A stretch of 38,157 nucleotides of DNA from assembly GCF_007845675.1 (NCBI RefSeq), contig NZ_VOBR01000047.1:1-38157 (forward strand), given 5' to 3'. Shown here one piece after another: positions 1-8,214 of the stretch; the stretch's first letter is position 1, and every line of letters begins with the position of its first letter. The translations under genes were made by a program, and so were the position numbers. The notes beneath the pieces were generated by a model that saw nothing but the letters and a program-made list of their open reading frames with translations, did not search any database and was not told the origin of the DNA. The DNA comes from Lentzea tibetensis (GTDB lineage Bacteria; Actinomycetota; Actinomycetes; Mycobacteriales; Pseudonocardiaceae).

Positions 1-310
1 GGACGACAGATCTTGGGAAAGACACCAGGTCAGTCAAGCCACGAGTCAGACCCACCCAGCAAGGACCACCACACACATCCTCACTGTCAAGGCCCAATCG
101 CTGCGCCGAAGGCGCGACCCAACCACCCGACAGCGCGAAACACCGAAACACAGCAAGCATCAGAACCCAGCCCCGATGAAACCGGCAGCCAAGCAAAGAA
201 CCCGGCCCACACGAGAACCGGCAGCCAAGCAACGCCCCAACGGGCAGCCAAGCGCTAGCCCCACCAGACCCAAGCGCCAGCCTCAGCGCACCCCAGGCGC
301 CACCCCAGCC

Positions 311-370
311 ACCAACCCAGACACCAACCCAGACACCAACCCAGACACCAACCCAGACACCAACCCAGAC
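311..370. repeat. Five tandem copies of a 12-bp unit
   Basis: ACCAACCCAGAC is repeated five times without a mismatch at 311, 323, 335, 347 and 359. The period is a multiple of three, so any frame across it stays open and encodes a four-residue repeat; I take this as a by-product, not as coding evidence. Confidence 0.9.
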
Positions 371-409
371 GCAACCGGTCCGTTCGGCCCCATCTGACCT
401 GCATAAACT

Positions 410-437
410 GGAACCACCAAATTCTTTGAACCGTTCG
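410..437 (+). promoter_or_regulatory. Candidate ECF sigma factor promoter for the CHRD gene
   Basis: GGAACC (410-415) is followed after exactly 16 bp by CGTTCG (432-437). GGAAC(C/T)-N16-CGT is the general pattern of promoters read by ECF sigma factors in actinomycetes (SigE, SigL and SigM-like). Transcription would start near 444, leaving a leader of about 95 nt before the ATG at 540. A second element with the same -35 and spacing lies at 8130-8158. The call rests on motif and position only. Confidence 0.45.
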
Positions 438-539
438 ACACACCCCCACGTGTAGTGGGTGAGGTTGAAGCAAAAGGCACTCGGACCAAACCTCCCGAAC
501 TCCCGCCAGTGCCTCCCCCCATTCTTCAGCGAGGTTGTC

Positions 540-1511
540 ATGAGCGTGCGTAAGTCTGTGCTGTCCGGAATCGCCCTCAGCGTGGCACTAGTGGGCGCAG
601 GTAGCGCAATTGCTGCGGCGCACCCCGGCCATTCCGAGCCCGCCCCCGGCGCCCCCGCCGACGCAGGCAACAAGAAGGTCGTCAAAGTGGATACAACAGG
701 CCCCGCTACATTCTTGGTAGCGGACCTGAACGGCAAGAACGAGGTGTCCAACGAGGGCAAGAAGAACGTCGGCGACCAGGACGGCAAGGCCAAGCAGATC
801 ATCAAGATCCAGGGCAACCAGGTGTCGTTCGGCATTCAGTGGAACGGTATCGCGGCGCCCACCGCCGCCCACATCCACGAGGGTGTGGCCGGCAAGAACG
901 GTGCGGTGAAGGTCCCCTTCTTCGCCTCGCCGTTGCCGGGGACGCTCAACGCGGTCACCGGTGCGGTGACGGTCGACGACAAGGCGCTGCTCGATTCTCT
1001 CAAGAAGAACCCGGGCAATTTCTACGCCAACCTGCACAACGGCGAGTTCGCGGCCGGTGCGGTGCGTGCGCAGTTCCGGAAGGTGGAGCGCGCGGACGTC
1101 GGCAGCGTTCTGAACAATGGTGACAACCGGTTCTTCTCGTTCGGCACCGGCAACCAGGAAGTGCCCGGCGACCCGGCCAAGAAGGTCAACGACCCCGACG
1201 GGTTCTCCATTTTCGGGCTGAAGGTCGGCAACGACCGGATCAACTTCTCGATCAAGTGGAGCAACGTTTCCGCGCCGACCAACGGGCACCTGCACAAGGG
1301 TGGCATCGGGGTCAACGGGCCGGTCGTCGCCGACCTGTTCGCCGCGCCCGCCGGGCTGCCGGCCTCGGTCAACGCCGTCGCGGGTAGCGCTGCTGTCCCG
1401 CAGGCCGTCACGGCCGAGCTGAAGAAGAACCCGATCGGGCACTACTCGAACCTGCACACCACCGAGTTCTCGGGTGGTGCGACCCGAGGCCAGGTCTTCC
1501 ACATCGGCTGA
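540..1511 (+). CDS. Secreted protein with two CHRD domains
   Basis: This is a 323-residue exported protein. Residues 1-27 form a Sec signal peptide (basic start, hydrophobic core, cleavage near AIA-AAH). Two related halves follow, about 58-182 and 197-323. Each has a conserved His pair (HIHEG 111-115; HLHKG 250-254) and a closing motif (NLHNGEF 164-170; NLHTTEF 304-310), which is the pattern of CHRD domains (named after chordin; found in many secreted bacterial proteins of unknown role). I chose the ATG at 540 because it gives a clean signal peptide and has AGCGAGG upstream; an in-frame GTG at 459 would bury the signal sequence. It is monocistronic, with a strong terminator after it and a possible ECF promoter before it, which would suit an envelope-stress or surface role. 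The biochemical function is unknown. Confidence 0.85.
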   Translation: MSVRKSVLSGIALSVALVGAGSAIAAAHPGHSEPAPGAPADAGNKKVVKVDTTGPATFLVADLNGKNEVSNEGKKNVGDQDGKAKQIIKIQGNQVSFGIQWNGIAAPTAAHIHEGVAGKNGAVKVPFFASPLPGTLNAVTGAVTVDDKALLDSLKKNPGNFYANLHNGEFAAGAVRAQFRKVERADVGSVLNNGDNRFFSFGTGNQEVPGDPAKKVNDPDGFSIFGLKVGNDRINFSIKWSNVSAPTNGHLHKGGIGVNGPVVADLFAAPAGLPASVNAVAGSAAVPQAVTAELKKNPIGHYSNLHTTEFSGGATRGQVFHIG

Positions 1512-1524
1512 CCCTGACCTCTCC

Positions 1525-1569
1525 CGAAGCCCCCGGCGACTCCCCTCCGCCGGGGGCTTCGGCATTTTT
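1525..1569 (+). terminator. Rho-independent terminator after the CHRD gene
   Basis: A perfect 14-bp stem (CGAAGCCCCCGGCG at 1525-1538, complement at 1548-1561) with a 9-nt loop is followed by GCATTTTT, 14 bases after the stop codon. It is a canonical intrinsic terminator. Confidence 0.9.
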
Positions 1570-1852
1570 CCAACTGATCGAAGAAACCGCGCAACTCGGG
1601 CGCACCGTGCGCGTCTATGTGGATGTCGCAAGGGAAACGTTCGGGGCGTTCAGGGGATGCGACGACGGGGAGCGGAGTGGGGCGGGGGCCGAACTTCGCG
1701 GCGAGAGCACGGCCGGGTCGGCGGGAGCGACCCGGCCGTGTTCGTTTCCGCACGTCAGAGGTGCCGCACTCAAAAATTGTCAGACCCATCCGGTTTGCTG
1801 ACCCCAGTCACGACCCACAGGCCGCGGAGGCCTGGGAGACGGGGGTACCGGT
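1570..1852. other. Intergenic region with a GC-rich hairpin
   Basis: No gene is supported here. A perfect 13-bp inverted repeat lies at 1708-1720 and 1728-1740 (CACGGCCGGGTCG with a 7-base loop), followed by TTCGTTT, so it could be a terminator or transcript-stabilising hairpin. A promoter for the gene at 1853 should lie downstream of it, but I see no clear -10/-35 pair. Confidence 0.5.
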
Positions 1853-2098
1853 GTGGATCACGTCCTTGCTCGCCTGCTGCGCGAACGCGTGCTCGGCTAC
1901 CTGGACGCGGTGGACGCGCAGGGCAGCGCGGAGTCGCGTCAGGTCAGCGCCGCGTGGCGCGCACTCCTCGGCATCCACGAGACGACGGAGTCCGGCGCGT
2001 GCCGCGAGTGCGGCCGCCGGAAGGCGCGCATGTGCACGGTTTGGCGCGTCGCGTGCGCCTACTTCACACCTGAACGCGAGCCGAGGCTCAGAGGCTGA
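1853..2098 (+). CDS. Small hypothetical protein with CxxC motif
   Basis: This 81-residue protein has no family I can name. Residues 1-45 are predicted helical and rich in Leu, Arg and Ala (LARLLRERVLGYLDAV). The second half has C50-R-E-C53 and further cysteines at 61 and 68 among basic residues, which could bind a metal ion. The GTG at 1853 follows a G-rich stretch (GGGAGACGGGGG). Codon use matches the surrounding genes and the helical, charged N-terminus looks protein-like. The 3' end overlaps the convergent M23 gene by 11 bases. It is probably a cytoplasmic protein; function unknown. Confidence 0.55.
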   Translation: MDHVLARLLRERVLGYLDAVDAQGSAESRQVSAAWRALLGIHETTESGACRECGRRKARMCTVWRVACAYFTPEREPRLRG

Positions 2099-2876
2099 CG
2101 CCGCGCTCGTTCAGCCAGGGCAGCGGGTTGATCTTCTGACCGCCGGCGAGCCAGACCTCGAAGTGGAGGTGCGGGCCGGTGGAGAAGCCGCGGTTGCCCA
2201 TGCGGGCGATCTGCTCGCCCGCTCGGACGCGCTGGCCCTCGCGGACGTTGAAGGTGTCGACGTGGCCGTAGACGGTGACCGTGCCGTCGGAGTGCTCGAC
2301 GCGGACCCAGAGGCCGAAGCCGCTGGCGGGACCCGCCTCGATCACGACGCCGTCGGCGGCGGAGAGGATCGGGGTCCCGATCGGGCCCGCGATGTCGATG
2401 CCGTAGTGCGTGGTGCCCCAGCGGCCGCCGTACCCGGAGGTGAAGGCGCCTGCCGCGGGGCGGACGAACTTGGGGCGCTTGGCCTCGGCCTCGGCCGCCT
2501 CGCGCTGCTCGGTGATCTGCTGGCTCTTCGCGAGCTTCTGAGCTTCGAAGGAGCCGTCCGTGGCCTTGGAGACCGGGAGGATCTGCGGCGCGGAGGGGGC
2601 GTTGCCACCGACTCCGAGCGCTGCGGCGTTGTCCTGGGCGTTGGCGAGCGGCGTGACCTCGTTGGACGAGTCACCGTTGCCTGACGTCAGGGTCTGACCT
2701 GCACCAGCGGCGGCGAAAGCGCCGACCGCGACAGCGGCGACGACGATCCGTCCACGCAGCGCCGAAGGCGGCGGCGGGAGCCGGTGGGTGCTCACCGCGC
2801 GGACAGAGGCACGTTCAACAGCCTCTTCCAGCACAGCAGAGCGTTCATGGCCGCCGGGGGAGCGGTGGTGAGACAA
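2088..2876 (-). CDS. M23 family metallopeptidase (cell-wall hydrolase)
   Basis: This 262-residue, membrane-anchored zinc endopeptidase is likely to cut peptidoglycan cross-links. A basic cytoplasmic N-terminus is followed by one hydrophobic segment (residues 43-60), a linker with a short coiled coil (110-135), and a C-terminal LytM/M23 domain (about 137-255). Catalytic motifs are intact: HYGID (H157, D161), YGHV (H205) and HLHFE (H236, H238). I chose the TTG at 2876 because GAAGGG sits six bases upstream and the protein then begins MSHHRSPGG; frames reaching further upstream give non-protein-like sequence. It corresponds in position and family to Rv0950c, which also lies beside sucCD. The 184-base leader up to the next gene holds an 8-bp hairpin and a GTGAC direct repeat. 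Confidence 0.85.
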   Translation of the reverse strand: MSHHRSPGGHERSAVLEEAVERASVRAVSTHRLPPPPSALRGRIVVAAVAVGAFAAAGAGQTLTSGNGDSSNEVTPLANAQDNAAALGVGGNAPSAPQILPVSKATDGSFEAQKLAKSQQITEQREAAEAEAKRPKFVRPAAGAFTSGYGGRWGTTHYGIDIAGPIGTPILSAADGVVIEAGPASGFGLWVRVEHSDGTVTVYGHVDTFNVREGQRVRAGEQIARMGNRGFSTGPHLHFEVWLAGGQKINPLPWLNERGVSL

Positions 2877-2934
2877 AGCTTGCCCTTCCGTCTTCGGGGA
2901 GCCTGGCCGGACTACCGGGCGGGGGATTCCCGGT

Positions 2935-2958
2935 GAGTTCAGTTCGGGGTCTGAACTC
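2935..2958 (-). promoter_or_regulatory. Hairpin in the M23 gene leader
   Basis: GAGTTCAG (2935-2942) and CTGAACTC (2951-2958) form a perfect 8-bp inverted repeat with an 8-base spacer, about 60 bases upstream of the M23 start. It could be an operator or an RNA hairpin. Confidence 0.4.
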
Positions 2959-3060
2959 GGTGTCCTGACTGTGACCAGACCGTGACAACGGACCGGGGGA
3001 CGATAACGGGGCGGAGCCCTCGAGGGCAAACCCCAGTTCGTGATGTCTACCGAATGGTCG

Positions 3061-4053
3061 TCACCCTGAGGGCTGGGAGTGTGCGCTGTGACCGTCGGTG
3101 ACCCCCGGAGCGCGACACGCCTCACTTCCAGCACCGATGGGGCGGGTCACCGAGTCATCCGATCGGGTGATGGCGGTCACCACTACGTGAAGAGTCCTCG
3201 TGTCAACCGGGAGGGAGAGGTGACCTGAATCACGTATTTGGTGTTCTTCGACGAGCAACGAGGGGTGCTCCAACCGGGCGTTGCGCTGCGGAACGATGAT
3301 CTGGTCCATCTCGGACCACACCACCACGAACCGCGTGCGGCACCGGCGGGACGGCTCGGCGAGCTCGGTGAGCAGGTCGGAACCCGGTCGCAGCTGCTTG
3401 GTCAGCGGCGTCGGCAGGAGGTAGGCGGCGAGGGTGCCGTGGTGCGGCGTCCCGAGGGTGACGAGCGTCCGAACGCGTGAGTCGCCGTGCAGCCGCTGTA
3501 CGTAGTACCTGGCGATGAGCCCGCCGAGCGAGTGGCCGACGACATGCACCTGATCAGATCCGGTCTGTTCACAGATCCGTTCGACGTGCGCGCCCAGCAG
3601 GGCGGCCGAGCGGCGCACATCCCCCGTCAGCGCGGTCAGGACGCTGTAGTTGATGGCGTGGACCACGCCGAAGCCCCGCCTTCGCAATGCCCCCGACAGC
3701 ACTGCGAAGGCGGAGCGGTTGTCCCCGATGCCGTGAACAAGCACGATCGGGGTTCCCGCGGCGTCCATCGCCGAAACCACCAATCCGCGCTGGCGCGGTG
3801 GCAGTTGGTCGGTGCGGAAGTGCCGGTAGTGGCCGTCGGGGCGCAGCTGCTCCTCGATCACGCCCCACGGGTAGAGCACGGTGTGGGCGGCCAGCCAGGC
3901 CGCTTCGACGGCGACGCCGCGCATGCCTCCGGGGGTCGCCATCGCGCGGAGGGCGACCTTGGCCTCCTCGACGATGTCCTGTGCCGTGTGCACGCCCCAG
4001 CCCGCGCGCTCGAGGAGCGCGTCGGTCACTCGCTGGAGGACGCCTTTGCCCAT
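3061..4053 (-). CDS. Alpha/beta-hydrolase (triacylglycerol lipase/esterase-like)
   Basis: This 330-residue protein has the serine hydrolase fold. The oxyanion strand is VLVHGIG (104-110), the nucleophile elbow is GHSLGG with Ser175, the likely acid is Asp250 (SEMDQIIVP) and the catalytic His is H278 (DSGHLSLP). The motif order and the TLGTPHHGT segment (199-207) match lipase/PGAP1-like esterases acting on lipid esters. Residues 1-95 form a helical N-terminal extension without an obvious signal peptide. A hydrophilic tail of about 30 residues follows the domain. I chose the ATG at 4053 because a TANNNT box (TACCTT, bases 4066-4061) sits 7 bases upstream and there is no Shine-Dalgarno sequence, so the mRNA may be leaderless. 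It is divergent from the membrane protein at 4176. The natural substrate is unknown. Confidence 0.8.
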   Translation of the reverse strand: MGKGVLQRVTDALLERAGWGVHTAQDIVEEAKVALRAMATPGGMRGVAVEAAWLAAHTVLYPWGVIEEQLRPDGHYRHFRTDQLPPRQRGLVVSAMDAAGTPIVLVHGIGDNRSAFAVLSGALRRRGFGVVHAINYSVLTALTGDVRRSAALLGAHVERICEQTGSDQVHVVGHSLGGLIARYYVQRLHGDSRVRTLVTLGTPHHGTLAAYLLPTPLTKQLRPGSDLLTELAEPSRRCRTRFVVVWSEMDQIIVPQRNARLEHPSLLVEEHQIRDSGHLSLPVDTRTLHVVVTAITRSDDSVTRPIGAGSEACRAPGVTDGHSAHSQPSG

Positions 4054-4162
4054 ACCAGCGAAGGTAAGTGATGGACTCACCGACAAGGAGTACCCAGCGC
4101 TTCTTTTCCACATGCGAACGAATTTCGTCTCAGCTGGGCGACGAGCCCGATGGCAGGCTTGC

Positions 4163-4168
4163 TAGCGT
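4163..4168 (+). promoter_or_regulatory. Candidate -10 box for a leaderless transcript
   Basis: TAGCGT fits the actinobacterial TANNNT -10 and ends 7 bases before the ATG at 4176, where no Shine-Dalgarno sequence is visible. No good -35 is seen. Confidence 0.3.
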
Positions 4169-4175
4169 CGGGCCG

Positions 4176-5849
4176 ATGACGAGCACTCGCCTCGAGAGCC
4201 CTCAGCCCGTCGCGGCACGTCTGCGGTCCGCGTGGGGTCTCGCCGCCGGTGGCGCCGTGCTCCTCGCCGCCGCACCACTCGTCGGAGTGGTCGGCGGCAG
4301 CGCACCTCCCGCGTTCACGTCGTGGCCGCTGCTCGCGGCCCTGGCGCTGCTTCCGGTGGTGGTCTCCGGTGTGCTGATGACTCGGGGCCGCCCGCTGGTC
4401 GCGGCCGCGGTGCTCGCCGCCGTCGCGGCGTTCGCACCCGGCAGGCTGCTCAGCGACCTGCAGATCGGCCTCGACGCACTGGCCGTGTCCCGGCCCGAGC
4501 TGCTGCGCCCGCGCAGCCTCGACCCGCTCGACCCGTCGGCGGGGCTGTGGTTGCTGATCGCCGGGCACCTGCTGACGCTCGCCGCGGGCGTGCTCGCCGC
4601 GAACCGGTCGGTGGGCGACGAGGCGGACGCGTCGGACAAGCTCATCCGGGTCGTTCTGGTCAGCGCGTTCGCCGCGATCAGCCTGCTCGGCACGCCGTTC
4701 ACGTCGACCGACGTGCTGCTGCTCGCGCACGGGCCGTGGGACCTGCCCCTGATCGGGCTGGCCGGTGGCCTGCTCGTGGCCGCGGCCGCACCGCTCGCCG
4801 CCGCGCTCAGCGCCAGCTCGACCGAGCCGGACACCCGGCGCGGCGGCCTCATCGGCGTCGCGCTGGCGATCATCGCGGTCGCCGCACCACCCCTGGTGGC
4901 CGGTCTGGCCGCCGACGGGCTCGGCGTCACCTGGGGCCCGATCGCGGCGCTGGTCGCCGCCGCACTCCTTCTACTGGAACATCCGGATCGGACTGTCCGG
5001 GCCGAACAAGACGAGAAGGCCGAGCTGACGCTTCCCGGCACGGCCCGCATGCACGCGGTCGCGGGCGTGTTCGGCGTGCTCGCCGGTGCCGCGACCGTCG
5101 TGGGTGCGCTCGTGCCCCAGCTGACCGTCACCGCCGGGCTCACCGCCCCGGAGAACTACGCGGCGAAGCTGTTGCTCCCCGCGGGCGTCGCGGTCGCCGT
5201 GCTCGGTGCGTGGCTGCTGGCGCGCGGCGTCGCCGCGGCCGTCCGGCCCACGTTCCTCGTCTCACTCGCCGCGTTGCCGCTGACGGCGGCGGCCGCACTG
5301 GACACCGTGCTCGCCGCGACCCAGATCGCGGTCGTGCAGCCGGGTCCGGGCATCTGGGCGATGGCCGGCGGTCTGGTGCTCGCCGCGGTCGCCGGGGTCT
5401 GCGGGGCCGTCGCCGGTGCGGTGGAACGCGAGGACACCGAACCAGAGCCGCGCGGCGAGACGCCGGTGCCCGTGCTGGCCACCGCGTTCGGCGCCGGACT
5501 GCTCGCGGTGGGCGCGTTCGCCCTGCCCGCGGTGAAGGCCGCCGATCTCGTCGCGCCGGGACTGTTCACCAACTTCCAGGTCGCCTCGTGGGGCTTGCTG
5601 ATCGGACTGCTCGCCGTGCTGGCAGCGGTGGCGCTGGCGGTCAACTCGCGGCCGCCACGCGCGGCCGCGCTGCTGTCCGGTGCGGCGGTCGTCGTGGTCG
5701 TCCGGTTGCTCGAGCTCCCGCTGACCGGAGCCCGCGCCGCGGACGCGTCCGCGGGACCCGGCACGTGGCTGGCCGCGGCCACGGTCGTCGTACTGCTCAT
5801 CGGGGCTGCTCTGCGGGCCGCGGAGGGCTCGAAAGGCCGTTCCGCGTGA
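4176..5849 (+). CDS. Polytopic membrane protein, unrecognised family
   Basis: This 557-residue integral membrane protein consists almost entirely of hydrophobic Ala/Leu/Val segments (roughly 12-14 membrane spans) separated by short loops. I recognise no catalytic motif. A charged cytoplasmic loop near residues 270-290 (LEHPDRTVRAEQDEKAEL) and another near 410-430 (EREDTEPEPRGETP) break it into three bundles. The ATG at 4176 was chosen over upstream in-frame starts because those add a non-hydrophobic leader and overlap the divergent promoter region. It lies immediately upstream of sucCD on the same strand but 160 bases away, so it is probably a separate unit. A transporter or envelope-assembly role is possible; nothing in the sequence decides this. 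Confidence 0.7.
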   Translation: MTSTRLESPQPVAARLRSAWGLAAGGAVLLAAAPLVGVVGGSAPPAFTSWPLLAALALLPVVVSGVLMTRGRPLVAAAVLAAVAAFAPGRLLSDLQIGLDALAVSRPELLRPRSLDPLDPSAGLWLLIAGHLLTLAAGVLAANRSVGDEADASDKLIRVVLVSAFAAISLLGTPFTSTDVLLLAHGPWDLPLIGLAGGLLVAAAAPLAAALSASSTEPDTRRGGLIGVALAIIAVAAPPLVAGLAADGLGVTWGPIAALVAAALLLLEHPDRTVRAEQDEKAELTLPGTARMHAVAGVFGVLAGAATVVGALVPQLTVTAGLTAPENYAAKLLLPAGVAVAVLGAWLLARGVAAAVRPTFLVSLAALPLTAAAALDTVLAATQIAVVQPGPGIWAMAGGLVLAAVAGVCGAVAGAVEREDTEPEPRGETPVPVLATAFGAGLLAVGAFALPAVKAADLVAPGLFTNFQVASWGLLIGLLAVLAAVALAVNSRPPRAAALLSGAAVVVVVRLLELPLTGARAADASAGPGTWLAAATVVVLLIGAALRAAEGSKGRSA

Positions 5850-5851
5850 TC

Positions 5852-5882
5852 GACCTCACCGCTGTTGAGACAGACCTCACCG
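5852..5882 (+). promoter_or_regulatory. 10-bp direct repeat upstream of sucCD
   Basis: GACCTCACCG occurs at 5852-5861 and 5873-5882, a 21-bp period (two helical turns), just after the preceding stop codon. A possible -10 (TAGTGT, 5915-5920) lies 33 bases further on. This suggests a regulator site for the sucCD promoter, but no regulator can be named. Confidence 0.35.
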
Positions 5883-6009
5883 GATGGGGCGTGCGAGCGG
5901 TCGGCGCAGGTCGATAGTGTCTTCGGACAGCCGCGTCAAGTGGGTTCTGACGGCCCCTTGAGGACCACCCAGGCGCGGTGTTCCGACACCGACGTCGCAG
6001 GAGACCCGA

Positions 6010-7179
6010 GTGGACCTGTACGAGTACCAGGCGAAGGACCTCTTCGCCGCCCACGGCGTCCCGGTACTTCCGGGCGAAGTGGCCGAAAACCCCGCCGACG
6101 CCAAGGCCATCGCCGCGAAGTACGGCCAGGCGGTCGTCGTCAAGGCCCAGGTGAAGACCGGCGGCCGCGGCAAGGCAGGCGGCGTCAAGCTCGCCTCCAC
6201 GGCCGAAGAGACCGAGGAGAAGGCCAAGGGCATCCTCGGCCTCGACATCAAGGGGCACATCGTTCACCGCGTGCTGGTGACCCCCGCCTCCGACATCGCG
6301 GAGGAGTACTACTTCTCCTTCCTCCTCGACCGCGCCAACCGCACCTTCCTGGCCATGGCGTCCGTCGAGGGCGGCATGGACATCGAAGAGGTGGCCGCCA
6401 CCAAGCCCGAGGCGCTGGCCAAGATCCACATCGACGCCATCAAGGGCGTCGACGCGGCCAAGGCCACGGAGATCGCCGACGCGGCGAACTTCCCGGCCGA
6501 GGTCAAGGACCAGGTCGTCGACGTCATCGTCAAGCTGTGGGAGACCTTCGTCGCCGAGGACGCCACCCTCGTCGAGGTCAACCCGCTCGTCCGCGACCCC
6601 GAGGGCAAGATCGTCGCCCTCGACGGCAAGGTCACGCTGGACGAGAACGCCGACTTCCGCCACCCGGCGCACGCCGAGCTGGTGGACAAGCAGGCCGAGG
6701 ACCCGCTCGAGGCGAAGGCCAAGGAGAAGGGCCTCAACTACGTCAAGCTGGACGGCCAGGTCGGCATCATCGGCAACGGTGCGGGCCTCGTGATGTCCAC
6801 TCTGGACGTCGTCGCCTACGCGGGCGAGAAGCACAAGGGTGTCAAGCCCGCCAACTTCCTCGACATCGGCGGCGGTGCCTCCGCCGAGGTCATGGCGAAC
6901 GGGCTCGACATCATCCTGCACGACCCGGACGTGCGCAGCGTGTTCGTGAACGTCTTCGGTGGCATCACCGCGTGTGACGCGGTCGCCAACGGCATCGTGC
7001 AGGCGCTCGGCATCATCGGCGACGAGGCCACCAAGCCGCTCGTCGTCCGCCTGGACGGCAACAACGTGGAGGAGGGCCGCCGGATTCTCGCCGAGGCCAA
7101 CCACCCGCTGGTGACCGTTGTCGACACGATGGACAACGCGGCCGACAAGGCTGCCGAGCTCGCGGCTGCGGGGGTCTGA
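6010..7179 (+). CDS. sucC: Succinate--CoA ligase (ADP-forming) subunit beta
   Basis: This is the beta subunit of succinyl-CoA synthetase, which couples succinyl-CoA cleavage to nucleotide phosphorylation in the TCA cycle. The 389 residues are full length. The N-terminal ATP-grasp domain begins [17 protein letters not shown] and holds the nucleotide-binding [16 protein letters not shown] stretch (about 45-60). The C-terminal ligase/CoA domain has [12 protein letters not shown] and the FVNVFGGIT loop. The GTG at 6010 is set by a strong AGGAGA Shine-Dalgarno (5999-6004) with a 5-base spacer. sucD follows after 2 bases, so the two are co-translated. Position and order match Rv0951-Rv0952. Confidence 0.97.
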   Translation: MDLYEYQAKDLFAAHGVPVLPGEVAENPADAKAIAAKYGQAVVVKAQVKTGGRGKAGGVKLASTAEETEEKAKGILGLDIKGHIVHRVLVTPASDIAEEYYFSFLLDRANRTFLAMASVEGGMDIEEVAATKPEALAKIHIDAIKGVDAAKATEIADAANFPAEVKDQVVDVIVKLWETFVAEDATLVEVNPLVRDPEGKIVALDGKVTLDENADFRHPAHAELVDKQAEDPLEAKAKEKGLNYVKLDGQVGIIGNGAGLVMSTLDVVAYAGEKHKGVKPANFLDIGGGASAEVMANGLDIILHDPDVRSVFVNVFGGITACDAVANGIVQALGIIGDEATKPLVVRLDGNNVEEGRRILAEANHPLVTVVDTMDNAADKAAELAAAGV

Positions 7180-7181
7180 CG

Positions 7182-8069
7182 ATGGCTATCTTCATCAACG
7201 AGAACAGCAAGGTCATCGTCCAGGGCATGACCGGTGCCGAGGGCACCAAGCACACCAAGCGCATGCTCGCGTCCGGCACGAACATCGTCGGTGGCGTGAA
7301 CCCGCGCAAGGCGGGCACCAAGGTCGACTTCGACGGCCACGTGCTGCCGGTGTTCGGCTCGGTCAAGGAGGCCATCGAGGCCACCGGCGCCGACGTGACC
7401 GTGATCTTCGTCCCGCCCGCCTTCGCGAAGGCGGCCGTGGTCGAGGCGATCGACGCCGAGATCGGCCTGGCCGTCGTGATCACCGAGGGCATCCCGGTGC
7501 ACGACACCGCCTACTTCTGGGCGCACGCCGTCGCGACGGGCAACAAGACCAGGGTCATCGGCCCGAACTGCCCCGGCATCATCAGCCCCGGGAAGTCGAA
7601 CGCCGGCATCATCCCGGCCGACATCTCCGGTGCGGGCAAGATCGGTCTCGTGTCGAAGTCGGGCACGCTGACCTACCAGATGATGTACGAGCTGCGTGAC
7701 TTCGGTTTCTCCACCGCGATCGGCATCGGTGGCGACCCGATCATCGGCACCACGCACATCGACGCGCTCCAGGCGTTCCAGGACGACCCGGAGACCGAGG
7801 CGATCGTGATGATCGGCGAGATCGGTGGCGACGCCGAGGAGCGTGCGGCCGCGTACATCGAGAAGAACATCACCAAGCCGGTGGTCGGCTACGTCGCGGG
7901 CTTCACCGCCCCCGAGGGCAAGACCATGGGCCACGCCGGTGCGATCGTGTCCGGCTCGGCCGGTACCGCGCAGGCGAAGAAGGAGGCCCTCGAGGCCGCC
8001 GGTGTCAAGGTCGGCAAGACGCCGTCCGAGACCGCCGCCCTGATGCGGGAGATCATGCAGAGCCGGTAG
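7182..8069 (+). CDS. sucD: Succinate--CoA ligase subunit alpha
   Basis: This is the alpha subunit of succinyl-CoA synthetase (295 residues). It binds CoA and carries the transient phosphohistidine. The N-terminal CoA-binding Rossmann domain has GMTGAEGT (15-22); the ligase domain has GPNCPGII (127-134) and the active-site GHAGAIV with His251. It starts two bases after the sucC stop and is followed after 13 bases by a strong terminator, so sucCD forms a two-gene operon. Confidence 0.97.
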   Translation: MAIFINENSKVIVQGMTGAEGTKHTKRMLASGTNIVGGVNPRKAGTKVDFDGHVLPVFGSVKEAIEATGADVTVIFVPPAFAKAAVVEAIDAEIGLAVVITEGIPVHDTAYFWAHAVATGNKTRVIGPNCPGIISPGKSNAGIIPADISGAGKIGLVSKSGTLTYQMMYELRDFGFSTAIGIGGDPIIGTTHIDALQAFQDDPETEAIVMIGEIGGDAEERAAAYIEKNITKPVVGYVAGFTAPEGKTMGHAGAIVSGSAGTAQAKKEALEAAGVKVGKTPSETAALMREIMQSR

Positions 8070-8082
8070 TTCCACACGTGCG

Positions 8083-8125
8083 CAGGGCCGGCACCGAGTA
8101 CCTTCGGTGCCGGCCCTGTCTCGTT
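8083..8125 (+). terminator. Terminator of the sucCD operon
   Basis: A perfect 15-bp stem (8083-8097 with 8104-8118; CAGGGCCGGCACCGA) and 6-base loop is followed by TCTCGTT. The T-run is weak but the stem is very stable. Confidence 0.85.
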
Positions 8126-8129
8126 CGGC

Positions 8130-8158
8130 GGAACCAGCTTGATCCGGTCGTCGTCTGA
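8130..8158 (+). promoter_or_regulatory. Candidate ECF sigma promoter for the DUF5336 gene
   Basis: GGAACC (8130-8135), 16 bp, then CGTCTGA (8152-8158) is a good match to SigE-type ECF promoters. Transcription would start near 8165, about 50 nt before the ATG at 8215. It shares -35 and spacing with the element at 410-437. Confidence 0.5.
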
Positions 8159-8214
8159 GTGGGCGCATGAACTACCGTCAAGCCGAAACATCGGCTGGAG
8201 GAGGAGACCTCACC

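Larger units (their letters stand above)
1..539. other. Gene-poor leader region upstream of the CHRD gene
   Basis: I see no convincing gene here. The top strand is C/A rich and purine/pyrimidine skewed, and open frames through it give low-complexity Pro/Thr/Asn/Asp peptides. It holds three copies of GGCAGCCAAGC (184-194, 220-230, 243-253), a small hairpin GCGCC-GAA-GGCGC at 103-115, five perfect copies of a 12-bp unit at 311-370, and a candidate ECF promoter at 410-437. The imperfect repeat around 441-461 (CACCCCCAC then GTGGGTG) would lie at the start of the transcript from that promoter. Confidence 0.5.

Noticed and set aside
13-397. Open frames through the leader region encoding Pro/Thr/Asn/Asp-rich peptides
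   Set aside because: Low complexity, driven by skewed base composition and the 12-bp repeat; no ribosome site and no protein-like pattern.
588-1631. Minus-strand frame opposite the CHRD gene
   Set aside because: Antisense to a clear secreted protein with a signal peptide and two recognised domains.
2877-3060. c-di-AMP (ydaO-type) riboswitch upstream of the M23 peptidase
   Set aside because: These riboswitches often precede actinomycete cell-wall hydrolase genes, so I looked for the conserved segments, but they are not present.
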